NCBI GenBank assembly: GCA_002483105.1
Contig: DLHG01000004.1
Span: 142,581-206,580 of the forward strand
DNA: 64,000 nt
Source of the DNA: Bacteroidetes bacterium UBA7674
GTDB lineage: Bacteria > Bacteroidota > Bacteroidia > Chitinophagales > Chitinophagaceae
Reading direction: 5' to 3'
In this document: positions 42,032 to 50,258 of the stretch, one piece after another
How positions within the stretch are numbered: the stretch's first letter is position 1
Layout of the letters: every line of letters starts with the position of its first letter
Translations under genes and position numbers: made by a program
Notes under the pieces: generated by a model
What the model saw: only the letters and a program-made list of their open reading frames with translations
Database searches by the model: none
What the model was told of the DNA's origin: nothing

Positions 42032-42874
42032 CTAATTATTTAGGTTTTCTTTATAAACGAACTCCGTACCGTTGAACTGGTACACATGATAACTTTTCTC
42101 ATTAGGGTTTGGCAGCTTTTTAGAATTGGTGTTCTTTACCACCGGCACATATACCGAGCGGCCATCCGGACTGATCTTGATATTGGTATCATCTTCAGTC
42201 CACAATCCCCTCACAGCCTTATCCCGACTTACCTTCAGGGCGGACTTCAATTCCCCGTAGAAGTTGAAGACCGGCTTTGGTGACAATAGTGAGTCTATCG
42301 TATAAGCTGTCAGCTCATGCCCACCCTCGTTGCCCTCATTGATACTAAAGGACATGATCAGATAGATGGGGTTATTGTTCTTGTCATACACCGTATTGAT
42401 CTCAGAGAAGCAGTCCTGTACTTTACCCATTTTCCCCGGGCGCTCACTGATGTCTGCCCAGGTGACTGTTTCTATTACATCACCCACTTTATACTGTGCC
42501 AGTGTGTTGAAGCGATGTAGTCCCGTGCTGGTCCAAGTGTCCCAACAGTACAGACGAACTTGTTTGTCTTCAGAACTGATGATGTTAATGCCGTTCAGGT
42601 TGCCGTCAATGTCTCCTACCTTATGAAACTCATCTGTAAATATCTGCGGACTGAGTTCGGCCATGCTTTTCAGGTAGCTCATCAGGCTGATATTAGCGCC
42701 CCATAGCGACTCCTTCCCTTCTTTGGTAGTGTCATCAGCAAACTCTTTTATCTGATCTACATATTCCCCTATCGTCTGCTCCATAGCCAGCCGATGGGCT
42801 TCCTGCGCGGAAACCGTGGTGACACATACCGAAGTAAGAATGATGAATAAAAAGGGATAAATGAACTGTTTCAC
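42032..42874 (-). CDS. Secreted protein of unknown family, paralog of its neighbour
   Basis: A 280-residue protein starting at GTG 42874, with a signal peptide ending TTVSAQ. I do not recognise the family. It shares with the product of 42932-43783 the pattern I-[IL]-[ST]-S-E-D-K-x-x-R-x-Y-C-W-D-T followed by RF.NTLAQYK, the IxTVYDKNNNPIYLI/YLV segment, and a C-terminal YQFNGTEFVYKENLN. The GRSVYVPVVK strand resembles propeller-type readouts. A promoter-like pair (TTTG-N18-TAAATTTG) lies upstream, so it can be transcribed independently of the neighbour. Confidence 0.65.
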   Translation of the reverse strand: MKQFIYPFLFIILTSVCVTTVSAQEAHRLAMEQTIGEYVDQIKEFADDTTKEGKESLWGANISLMSYLKSMAELSPQIFTDEFHKVGDIDGNLNGINIISSEDKQVRLYCWDTWTSTGLHRFNTLAQYKVGDVIETVTWADISERPGKMGKVQDCFSEINTVYDKNNNPIYLIMSFSINEGNEGGHELTAYTIDSLLSPKPVFNFYGELKSALKVSRDKAVRGLWTEDDTNIKISPDGRSVYVPVVKNTNSKKLPNPNEKSYHVYQFNGTEFVYKENLNN

Positions 42875-42899
42875 TTTCTGCCGGGAATGCTTGTTGGTG

Positions 42900-42929
42900 C
42901 AAATTTAACGGATGATACGGATGTGCAAA
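42900..42929 (-). promoter_or_regulatory. Bacteroidota-type promoter (TTTG-N18-TAAATTTG)
   Basis: Minus strand: TTTG at 42926-42929 and TAAATTTG at 42900-42907, 18 bases apart, 25 bases before the GTG at 42874. The match to both elements is exact. The -33 element and most of the spacer lie just before and across the end of the upstream gene at 42932. Confidence 0.5.
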
Positions 42930-42931
42930 GT

Positions 42932-43783
42932 TTATCTGGCATTTTTATCATAGACAAATTGATTGCCGTCGAATTTATAGATGAGGAATTTGTCGGTGAC
43001 CTCATCTTTGTCGTTCACTATTGGAATAAACAAGGTCTGTTTATCATCGCTAATGCGTATCAGGTTCCTTTGGTTTCCTGTATTACTATCGATGTTTGAA
43101 AAGAAATCGCAGGTGTAGGTTATCTCATTTAGCTGCTGCCTCGGAGTACGGAACAGGTTTACAGAATCATTAAGCTTCCCGCTTTCAATAGTGTATGCCT
43201 GTATTACTTCTACGATATCCCTTGATGAATATATACCACGGCTTGTCACCAAGTAGTAAGTGTTGCCATTTTTAGCATGTACAGTATATATTTCTCTATA
43301 AAAATCGCCCGGCTCTTCTGTCTTGGCAATATCATTGAGTACCGCGCTCTCCGAACCTTTTGCTGTCCTGTATTGAATCAATGCATTAAAAAAACGCATA
43401 GTTCCTCCTGTTTCTGTATCCCAACAATAGATGCGAAATTTCTTGTCCTCAGAGGTGAGAATAATTATTCCCGCTGTGTCCATGCTACTGAGGTCTATAT
43501 CGAGTAACTCCGGAGTTGTTGTACTCTTCTCCTGAAGATATGTGAGCAATGCCGTATTAACCTCGCCTAGTGAATCAAACAACCCTTCGCCTCTAAACCT
43601 ATTTATCTCGTTTATGTAAAAAGCTATTTGTTTCGTAAAGGCGGCAACATCAGCAGTCGGCTCCTTTCCAAGAGCAAAACTGTCTGCTTGCTTTGATTCG
43701 GTAGAATCACCTGTGTTTGTTTCCTTACAGGAAGAGATCGAAAACAACAGAATAGACAACAATAATATAAAGTAGGTTCTCAT
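42932..43783 (-). CDS. Lipoprotein of unknown family, paralog of its neighbour
   Basis: A 283-residue lipoprotein (lipobox FSISSC near residue 19). I do not recognise the family. It contains GIIILTSEDKKFRIYCWDTETGGTMRFFNALIQY, the IYTVHAKNGNTYYLVTS segment and a final YKFDGNQFVYDKNAR, each matching the downstream paralog. Its ATG overlaps the fadN-like stop codon by one base (TAATG on the minus strand), so its translation is probably coupled to that gene. A link to fatty-acid breakdown is only a matter of position. Confidence 0.65.
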   Translation of the reverse strand: MRTYFILLLSILLFSISSCKETNTGDSTESKQADSFALGKEPTADVAAFTKQIAFYINEINRFRGEGLFDSLGEVNTALLTYLQEKSTTTPELLDIDLSSMDTAGIIILTSEDKKFRIYCWDTETGGTMRFFNALIQYRTAKGSESAVLNDIAKTEEPGDFYREIYTVHAKNGNTYYLVTSRGIYSSRDIVEVIQAYTIESGKLNDSVNLFRTPRQQLNEITYTCDFFSNIDSNTGNQRNLIRISDDKQTLFIPIVNDKDEVTDKFLIYKFDGNQFVYDKNAR

Positions 43784-46140
43784 TAATTCCTTAGTGGTTT
43801 ACCTGTCTGTAATATACTTTGCAGGCGCTCCAGTGTCTTTCGTTGTCCGCAGAGGCTGAGGAATGCTTCACGCTCCAGGTCGAGGAGGTATTGTTCGCTT
43901 ACATAGCCTGATTGTGTGAGGTCACCACCACACATTACATAGGCCAGCTTTTCAGCTATCAGCTTGTCATATTCTGAAATGTAATTACCTCTCCACATAC
44001 CATGTACGCCTGCCAGTAAACCTCCTAGTCCGCCGCGGCCCTGTACTTTTATCTGTGTGCGCTGTACGGGTTGGGTATAACCTTGCTCCCAGAGCAGCAG
44101 GACTTTACGCTTTGCATCAGCTACGCGCCTATCAAGGTTTACAGATATTGCATCTTTACCTTCCTCTAATACAAAGTTCTCGAAAGCTTCATGCGCTGAG
44201 GTAGATACTTTCGCCGTACCCACATTGATGAACAGTTGTTGCAAGTAGTTGACCTCTACGTCTTCTTTTATATTTCGTTCTGCCGCACGTAGCGCCATTT
44301 CTTTGGTGCCGCCGCCGCCGGGGATGAGGCCAACTCCGACTTCCACCAATCCAATATAGCTTTCAGCAGCAGCCTGCACCGCATCGGCATGGAGGCACAT
44401 TTCGCAACCACCACCAAGTGTTAGTCCGTGAGGAGCTACCACAACAGGCACTGAACTATAGCGCATACGCATAGTCGTGTTCTGAAACTGTCGCACGGCA
44501 AAGTCTAATTCATCATATTCCTGTTCAGCAGCAAACATGAATATTAAACCCACATTAGCACCTGCGCTGAAATTAGCGCCGCTATTGGCGATCACCAGTC
44601 CTTTATATTTTTCTTCCGCTATCGCTATGCCCTTTTGGATGCCTTCCAGCACTTCGCCACCGATGCTATTCATTTTTGTACTCCAGCTAAGGGCTACCAC
44701 ATCATCACCTATATCTACCAGTTTGCATACAGAGTTCTTCCACACGATCTTTTCATCCATGTGTTCCAGCAGTATCAGGCTGCCCGCGCCCGGTATCAAC
44801 TGATATTCACCTGTGCGTATGTCGTAGTATTTGCGTTGTCCGTTCTCCGTTTTGTAGAAGGTCTTGTTTCCTTTCGCCAGCATTTCCGGAACCCAGTCGG
44901 CAACTTTATAACCAGCGGCTTTCATCTGTTCCAGCACTTTCTCCACGCCCAGTGCGTCCCAACTTTCGTACGCGCCTATATCCCAACCAAAGCCTGCTTT
45001 TAGCGCATCATCTATCTTGTATAGTTCATCACTTATTTCAGGAATGCGGTGAGAAATATACGAGAACAACAGGTGGTGGAACATGCGATAAAATTCTCCC
45101 GCTTTGTCCTGGCCCGCATATAAAACTTTCAATCTTGGCTTGAGTTCGTCAATGGGCTTAGTGGCTTCCAGCGTAGCAAACTTTGTCTTTTGCTTAGGAC
45201 CGTACTCCATTGTGATGAGGTTCAGTGTCAGTATATCCGACTTACCTTTCTCTCCCTTTTCTTTCTTGTAAAACCCTTGCCCTGTCTTATCGCCCAACCA
45301 TTTATTCTCCACCATTTTCTCCAGGAAAGGGGGCATTTTAAAGATGTCTTTCGCTTCGTCGTTGGGGGCATTTTCCGGAAGCGCTTTTGCTACATGCACC
45401 AGTGTGTCAAGTCCCACTATATCACCTGTACGGAAGGTAGCCGACTTAGGCCTTCCCAGCACGGGGCCGGTGAGTGTATCTATTTCATCAACCGTCAAAC
45501 CCAACTCCTGCATGGCTTTGAATACAGCCATAAAGCCGAATACACCAACACGATTGGCTATAAAAGCAGGTGTGTCTTTACAAAGCACTGTTTGCTTACC
45601 TAAATGACGACTGCCGTACTCCATCAGGAAGTCTATTACTTCCGGTTTGGTATTGGGTGCAGGAATTATTTCCAGTAAGCGTAGGTATCTCGGCGGATTG
45701 AAAAAGTGTGTACCGCAGAAGTGTTGTTGAAAATCTTCACTGCGCCCTTCGCTCATCAGGTGGATGGGGATACCGGAAGTATTAGACGTCACCAGCGTCC
45801 CCGGCTTGCGGTGTTTCTCTATATTTTCAAAGACCTGTTTTTTTATGTCAAGTCTTTCTATCACTACTTCTATTATCCAGTCGCAGTCTGATATGCGGTG
45901 CAGGTCGTCTTCGGTGTTGCCTGTCTTTACGAGCGAGGCGACGCTTTTGGTATATACAGCTGAGGGTTTGCTTTTCAGCATGGCGGTGTAGGCGTCGTTC
46001 ACTATTTTGTTCCGGTCGCCTTCCTTAGCGGGAATATCAAGCAGTAAAACCTGCACACCAATGCCGGCAAAATGCGCCGCTATCCGGCTGCCCATTACAC
46101 CACTACCTATTACTGCTACCTTACGAATTGCCCTGTTCAT
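43783..46140 (-). CDS. 3-hydroxyacyl-CoA dehydrogenase/enoyl-CoA hydratase fusion (FadN/FadB-like)
   Basis: A 785-residue fatty-acid beta-oxidation enzyme. The dehydrogenase comes first: NAD loop VAVIGSGVMGSRIAAHFAGIG, TSNTSGIPI, HFFNPPRYLRLLEII and DTPAFIANRVGVFGF. A second dehydrogenase-like C-terminal domain follows (GIGAYESWDALGVEKVLEQM). The crotonase domain is at about residues 490-700, with GANFSAGANVGLIF and the oxyanion loop VVVAPHGLTLGGGCEMCLHAD, then GVGLIPGGGGTKEMAL. The order dehydrogenase then hydratase is that of FadN (Bacillus) and not of E. coli FadB. The thiolase and acyl-CoA dehydrogenase partners are not in the window. Confidence 0.93.
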   Translation of the reverse strand: MNRAIRKVAVIGSGVMGSRIAAHFAGIGVQVLLLDIPAKEGDRNKIVNDAYTAMLKSKPSAVYTKSVASLVKTGNTEDDLHRISDCDWIIEVVIERLDIKKQVFENIEKHRKPGTLVTSNTSGIPIHLMSEGRSEDFQQHFCGTHFFNPPRYLRLLEIIPAPNTKPEVIDFLMEYGSRHLGKQTVLCKDTPAFIANRVGVFGFMAVFKAMQELGLTVDEIDTLTGPVLGRPKSATFRTGDIVGLDTLVHVAKALPENAPNDEAKDIFKMPPFLEKMVENKWLGDKTGQGFYKKEKGEKGKSDILTLNLITMEYGPKQKTKFATLEATKPIDELKPRLKVLYAGQDKAGEFYRMFHHLLFSYISHRIPEISDELYKIDDALKAGFGWDIGAYESWDALGVEKVLEQMKAAGYKVADWVPEMLAKGNKTFYKTENGQRKYYDIRTGEYQLIPGAGSLILLEHMDEKIVWKNSVCKLVDIGDDVVALSWSTKMNSIGGEVLEGIQKGIAIAEEKYKGLVIANSGANFSAGANVGLIFMFAAEQEYDELDFAVRQFQNTTMRMRYSSVPVVVAPHGLTLGGGCEMCLHADAVQAAAESYIGLVEVGVGLIPGGGGTKEMALRAAERNIKEDVEVNYLQQLFINVGTAKVSTSAHEAFENFVLEEGKDAISVNLDRRVADAKRKVLLLWEQGYTQPVQRTQIKVQGRGGLGGLLAGVHGMWRGNYISEYDKLIAEKLAYVMCGGDLTQSGYVSEQYLLDLEREAFLSLCGQRKTLERLQSILQTGKPLRN

Positions 46141-46290
46141 CTTGTCTGATTTAAACCTTACACAATTTATCGAAAAAACACTGAATCACCCTATCCATAT
46201 AAACATCTGATAACCCAGAGATTATTAAAATTTGTTCTATTATAAAGGATGGTTAGTGAACCTGCATCTTTCTGATGGTCGTCCGGATTA

Positions 46291-46315
46291 GATTGCTTCG
46301 TTCCTCGCAATGACG
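46291..46315. repeat. Dispersed intergenic repeat (GATTGCTTCG...CGCAATGACG type)
   Basis: A 25-base unit with inner arms ATTGC/GCAAT, in the gap between the fadN-like gene and the ABC exporter. The reverse strand reads CGTCATTGCGAGGAACGAAGC, a sequence family that recurs in many bacterial genomes and is often mistranslated as SLRGTKQSN-type peptides. Such a spurious frame (FASLRGTKQSNPD) runs across it on the minus strand here. Confidence 0.6.
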
Positions 46316-46351
46316 CGAATGAGTATAAAAAGTATTTGGTACTTTCACGGT

Positions 46352-47257
46352 ATGTTAAGTATTCGTCACATCGTAAAACAGTATGCGGGGCAACGCGCAC
46401 TGGATGATGTAAGTATAGAAATAGAAAAGGGGCAGATATTCGGTTTGCTGGGGCCTAATGGCGCCGGTAAAACTTCCCTTATACGCATCATCAACCAGAT
46501 AACAGGCCCCGACTCAGGGGAAATATTCTTCAACGGCGAAAAGCTGAACCAGTCGCACATTGAGCGGATAGGCTACCTGCCTGAAGAACGTGGACTCTAT
46601 AAGAAAATGGAGATAGGCGAGCAGATCATTTACCTCGCCAGGCTGAAAGGCATGAGCAAAGAGCAGGCATTGAAAAAGGCCAGGGAATGGTTCATTAAGC
46701 TGGGGATCGAGAGCTGGTGGAACAAAAAGATAGAGGAGCTGTCGAAAGGCATGGCCCAGAAAGCGCAGTTCGTTTCTACGGTGATGCATGATCCGGAGCT
46801 TATCATACTGGATGAACCCTTTAGTGGTTTTGATCCGGTGAATGTTGAGGTTATAAAGAATGAGATACTGGAGCTGAACCAAAAGGGCGCTACCATTATC
46901 TTCTCTACTCACAGGATGGAATCGGTAGAGGAGCTTTGTGATTCAATTGCGTTGATACACAAATCGAAAAAAATACTTGACGGACGCGTTCGTGATATAA
47001 AGAAAGTCTATCGCAATAATACCTTCCTGCTGGAGTATGAAGGCGGAAAAATATCTGTTGACACAATGGCACCCTTTGAGGTAGTTAAAGAAACCGACCA
47101 TGGCGACGGACATAATATGAAGCTGAAGCTGAAAGATAATGTTACCGCTAATGATGCGATACACTATATTACCTCACGCACTCAGATCACCGGATTCAGG
47201 GAATTGATCCCCTCGATGAACGAGATATTTATTGAGCAAGTAAACAAGATCAGCTAA
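46352..47257 (+). CDS. ABC transporter ATP-binding protein, NatA type
   Basis: About 302 residues from ATG 46352 (MLSIRHIVKQYAGQRALDDVSIEIEKG); an in-frame ATG at 46310 lies in the dispersed repeat and is unlikely. It has Walker A GPNGAGKTS, Q-loop (here GYLPEERGLYKKM), signature LSKGMAQKAQFV (degenerate LSGGQ), Walker B LIILDEPFSGFD, and H-loop FSTHRMESVEEL. The C-terminal 90 residues form the NatA-type regulatory extension. The permease gene starts three bases downstream. A role in sodium or solute export is assumed from the family only. Confidence 0.9.
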   Translation: MLSIRHIVKQYAGQRALDDVSIEIEKGQIFGLLGPNGAGKTSLIRIINQITGPDSGEIFFNGEKLNQSHIERIGYLPEERGLYKKMEIGEQIIYLARLKGMSKEQALKKAREWFIKLGIESWWNKKIEELSKGMAQKAQFVSTVMHDPELIILDEPFSGFDPVNVEVIKNEILELNQKGATIIFSTHRMESVEELCDSIALIHKSKKILDGRVRDIKKVYRNNTFLLEYEGGKISVDTMAPFEVVKETDHGDGHNMKLKLKDNVTANDAIHYITSRTQITGFRELIPSMNEIFIEQVNKIS

Positions 47258-47260
47258 GCT

Positions 47261-48598
47261 ATGAACAAGATATTACTCATTATACAACGCGAATATTTTT
47301 CCAGGGTAAAGAAGAAATCCTTTATCTGGATGACGATACTGGTCCCTACCCTTTTTATAGGCATGTATGCGCTGGCCGGCTACCTGATAGCCAAGGGCGA
47401 TGAGATGGGGGAAATACAGAATGTACTTGTAATAGACGAGAATGGTTCCTTTAAAGCCTCACTGAAAAATACGCCCGTTATTAAATTCAGCTATAGCGAC
47501 AAGAGCTATACTGAAGAGCGGAAAGCCTATTTTGAATCAGAAAACTATGATTATATTTTACGCATTCCCTCCTCGCTCAAAGAAGTACAGATACTTGGCG
47601 AAAAGAAGCCCAGCGCTATGCTGGCGGGCACTATAGAAGGGCAGATAAATGAGTTACTAAAAAACAAAAAGCTTCGCGATGCAGGAATAGACCCTAAAAT
47701 ATTGGCTGATGCAGAGAAAGGCATAGATATAGAAGCCAAACAGATAACAGCGAACGGCGATAAGGATGCAGGCACATCGGCCGCTTCTATCCTGGGACTA
47801 GTTACGGCCTTACTGGTATATATGTCGCTTTTTATTTACGGTACGCAGGTGATGCGAGGCGTGATTGAAGAAAAAACCAGCCGCATAATTGAAGTGGTGA
47901 TATCGTCTGTGAAACCCTTTCAGCTGATGCTGGGTAAGATCATAGGTGTAGGACTGGTTGGGTTAACACAGTTCGCGCTATGGATAGTTATCAGTGCAGT
48001 TCTTACGGGAGGAATAACCACAATGATGGCGGGAGATAAAATGAAGGAGATAGCAAAGACGGAGCAAGTTTCGGCAGCCAAAGCTTACAACACCAACCCC
48101 GAAGTTGCAGCAATGCAAGAGGAGGCACCCGAGGATACGCTTTCGAAAATATCGAAGCAGTTTGAAAGTGTTTCTATTCCCCTGATCGTTTTCAGCTTTT
48201 TGTTCTATTTCCTTTTCGGGTACTTCTTATATAGTGCAGTCTTTGCCGCAGTGGGATCTGCTGTAGATAATGAAACGGAGACGCAGCAGTTTATGCTGCC
48301 AATAACGCTACCACTGGTCTTTACGCTGATATTATCAATGAGCTATATCATTAACAGTCCGGACAGCCCACTTGCTGTGTGGCTTTCCATAATACCATTC
48401 ACCTCACCCATAGCTATGATGATACGTATTCCTTTCGGGGTGCCTGCATGGCAGCTAATTCTGTCTATGGTGCTTATGGTTGGTGGCTTCCTGTTCACCA
48501 CCTGGGTAGCAGCCCGCATATACAGGGTGGGCATACTGATGTATGGCAAGAAAGCCTCTTATAAGGAACTGGCTAAATGGTTCTTTTATAAGGAGTAG
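47261..48598 (+). CDS. ABC transporter permease, NatB type
   Basis: A 445-residue membrane protein. TM1 is at about residues 21-43 after a basic start (IIQREYFSRVKKKSFIWMTILVP), followed by a large extracytoplasmic loop (about 45-175) and then five or six helices, with GTQVMRGVIEEKTSRIIEVVISSVKPFQLMLGKIIGVGLVGLTQF as the conserved transmission motif. The FLFYFLFGYFLYSAVFAAVGSAVDNETETQQFMLPITLP block is also typical of NatB/ABC-2 permeases. It pairs with the ATPase three bases upstream. Confidence 0.92.
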   Translation: MNKILLIIQREYFSRVKKKSFIWMTILVPTLFIGMYALAGYLIAKGDEMGEIQNVLVIDENGSFKASLKNTPVIKFSYSDKSYTEERKAYFESENYDYILRIPSSLKEVQILGEKKPSAMLAGTIEGQINELLKNKKLRDAGIDPKILADAEKGIDIEAKQITANGDKDAGTSAASILGLVTALLVYMSLFIYGTQVMRGVIEEKTSRIIEVVISSVKPFQLMLGKIIGVGLVGLTQFALWIVISAVLTGGITTMMAGDKMKEIAKTEQVSAAKAYNTNPEVAAMQEEAPEDTLSKISKQFESVSIPLIVFSFLFYFLFGYFLYSAVFAAVGSAVDNETETQQFMLPITLPLVFTLILSMSYIINSPDSPLAVWLSIIPFTSPIAMMIRIPFGVPAWQLILSMVLMVGGFLFTTWVAARIYRVGILMYGKKASYKELAKWFFYKE

Positions 48599-48604
48599 CA
48601 ATCT

Positions 48605-48708
48605 GAACCGGGATTTTTAAAGGACTAAGGGATTAACCGTGCTAGCTGGTTGATCCCTTTTTGATTTAGCCTGATAAATCAAACTTTAATCGTGGTTAAT
48701 CCCGGTTC
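48605..48708 (+). promoter_or_regulatory. Competing hairpins between the ABC exporter and gltX
   Basis: The segment GGGATTAACC (48629-48638) can pair with GGTTGATCCC (48648-48657) to form a terminator, or perfectly with GGTTAATCCC (48694-48703). A further pair GAACCGGGATT (48605-48615) with AATCCCGGTTC (48698-48708) uses an overlapping downstream arm. This gives mutually exclusive folds ahead of gltX, on a message reading through from the exporter. Whether it acts as a switch is not known. Confidence 0.35.
48627..48663 (+). terminator. Terminator after the NatAB-type exporter
   Basis: A 12-bp stem AAGGGATTAACC/GGTTGATCCCTT (one wobble) around a nine-base loop, followed by TTTTT. It ends the two-gene exporter operon. 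Confidence 0.75.
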
Positions 48709-48713
48709 TGAAG

Positions 48714-48721
48714 TATTTTTG
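48714..48721 (+). promoter_or_regulatory. Candidate -7 box (TATTTTTG) of gltX
   Basis: Exact TAnnTTTG match seven bases before the gltX ATG. A TGG lies at about the -33 position but no TTTG. It would predict a near-leaderless message. Confidence 0.42.
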
Positions 48722-48728
48722 CAGCCTT

Positions 48729-50258
48729 ATGAGTAATAAAGTTCGTGTTCGTTTTGCGCCGAGTCCTACGGGTGGATTACACCTGGGAGGGGTACGCACT
48801 GTTCTATATAATTATCTTTTCGCCCGCCATCATGGTGGTGAGTTCGTCCTACGTGTAGAAGATACCGACCAGACCCGCTTTGTAGAAGGCGCTGAAGACT
48901 ATATAGTAAAATGCCTGGAGTGGTGCGGACTGAATCCGGATGAGAGTCCGCAGAAGGGAGGCCCATTTGTACCTTACAGGCAGAGTGAGCGCAAACACCT
49001 CTATTACCAATATGCACAGCAACTAGTAGATGCCGGCCATGCTTACTATGCCTTCGATACACCTGAAGAACTGGAAAGGAAGCGTAATGATCTTGCCAAG
49101 GACGGTAATCCCGGCACTAACTTCCAATACGATTCCAGCACAAGGGGTAGTATGCGTAATTCCTTATCCCTAAATAATCAGGAGATATTAGAACTGCTGG
49201 ATAAGAACACACCTTACGTTATCCGCATAAAAATGGAGCATGGCAAGACCATCACCTTTACGGATATGATACGCGGTGAGATCACTTTTGATACGTCTCT
49301 GGTGGATGATAAAGTGCTTTTGAAAGCGGATGGTATGCCCACCTATCACCTTGCGGTGGTAGTGGATGACTACCTGATGAAGATAACACACGCTTTCCGT
49401 GGCGAGGAGTGGCTGCCTAGTGCACCTGTACACCTGATGCTGTGGGACAAACTTGGCTGGAAAGACAGTATGCCACAGTGGGCACACTTGCCGCTTATAT
49501 TGAAACCAGATGGCCACGGCAAGCTGAGTAAGCGTGATGGTGACAGGTTGGGCTTCCCTGTATTTGCAATGGATTGGTACGACCCTAAGACAGGAGACAC
49601 AACCAAGGGTTTTAAAGAAATTGGTTTCCTGCCGGAAGCTTTCGTGAATATGCTGGCCATGCTCGGGTGGAACCCCGGTATGGAACAGGAAATATTTTCC
49701 CTGGAAGAACTGGTGCAGCATTTCTCCATAGAGCGTGTTCATAAAGGCGGCGCTAAGTTTGATTACGAAAAAGCAAAGTGGTATAACCAACAGCATATAC
49801 ACCAGAGCAGCGATGAAAAATTACTGCCATTGGTAAAGCCATACCTAACGGAGCATGGCGTAAATACTGATGATGCATATTTACTGAAAGTGATCGCATT
49901 GATAAAAGAGCGCTGCACCTTACTCCCCGACTTCTGGGACCAAGGCCACTTCTTCTTTAAAACTCCGGAGATAAAAGAACTCGATACCATAAAAGGCAAG
50001 TGGGACGACAACAAGAAGAATTTCTTCAATACATGGACAGAAGGATTAAAAAGCCTTACTGACTGGAATCATACCGCTATTGAGCACACATTCAATGACC
50101 ACCTTCAGCAGCACAACCTGAAGAAAGGCGACATCTTGTTGCCACTACGTATCATGTTGGTGGGCGGTAAGTATGGCCCGGGCGTATTTGTAATAGCAGA
50201 AATGATAGGCAAAGAAGAAACCGTGAAACGTATCGGTCAGGCGGTCGGCTTATTGTAA
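48729..50258 (+). CDS. gltX: Glutamate-tRNA ligase
   Basis: A 509-residue class I synthetase. It opens RVRFAPSPTGGLHLGGVRTVLYNYLFARHHGGEFVLRVEDTD, where HLGG stands for the HIGH motif, and has KLSKRDGDRLGFP as the KMSKS motif near residue 262. The C-terminal helical anticodon-binding part covers about 340-509. The length and the KLSKRDGDRLGFPVF wording are typical of Bacteroidota GluRS. Whether it is discriminating (tRNA-Glu only) cannot be read off here. Its 3' end overlaps the convergent GT-C-like gene by 22 bases. Confidence 0.96.
   Translation: MSNKVRVRFAPSPTGGLHLGGVRTVLYNYLFARHHGGEFVLRVEDTDQTRFVEGAEDYIVKCLEWCGLNPDESPQKGGPFVPYRQSERKHLYYQYAQQLVDAGHAYYAFDTPEELERKRNDLAKDGNPGTNFQYDSSTRGSMRNSLSLNNQEILELLDKNTPYVIRIKMEHGKTITFTDMIRGEITFDTSLVDDKVLLKADGMPTYHLAVVVDDYLMKITHAFRGEEWLPSAPVHLMLWDKLGWKDSMPQWAHLPLILKPDGHGKLSKRDGDRLGFPVFAMDWYDPKTGDTTKGFKEIGFLPEAFVNMLAMLGWNPGMEQEIFSLEELVQHFSIERVHKGGAKFDYEKAKWYNQQHIHQSSDEKLLPLVKPYLTEHGVNTDDAYLLKVIALIKERCTLLPDFWDQGHFFFKTPEIKELDTIKGKWDDNKKNFFNTWTEGLKSLTDWNHTAIEHTFNDHLQQHNLKKGDILLPLRIMLVGGKYGPGVFVIAEMIGKEETVKRIGQAVGLL

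Noticed and set aside
46191..46400. Minus-strand frame with FASLRGTKQSNPD
   Set aside because: This wording is a known false translation of a dispersed intergenic repeat and it overlaps the start of the ABC ATPase.
48599..48728. T-box riboswitch upstream of gltX
   Set aside because: No T-box bulge or specifier loop is seen, and T-boxes are not a known feature of this phylum. Only competing hairpins are reported.
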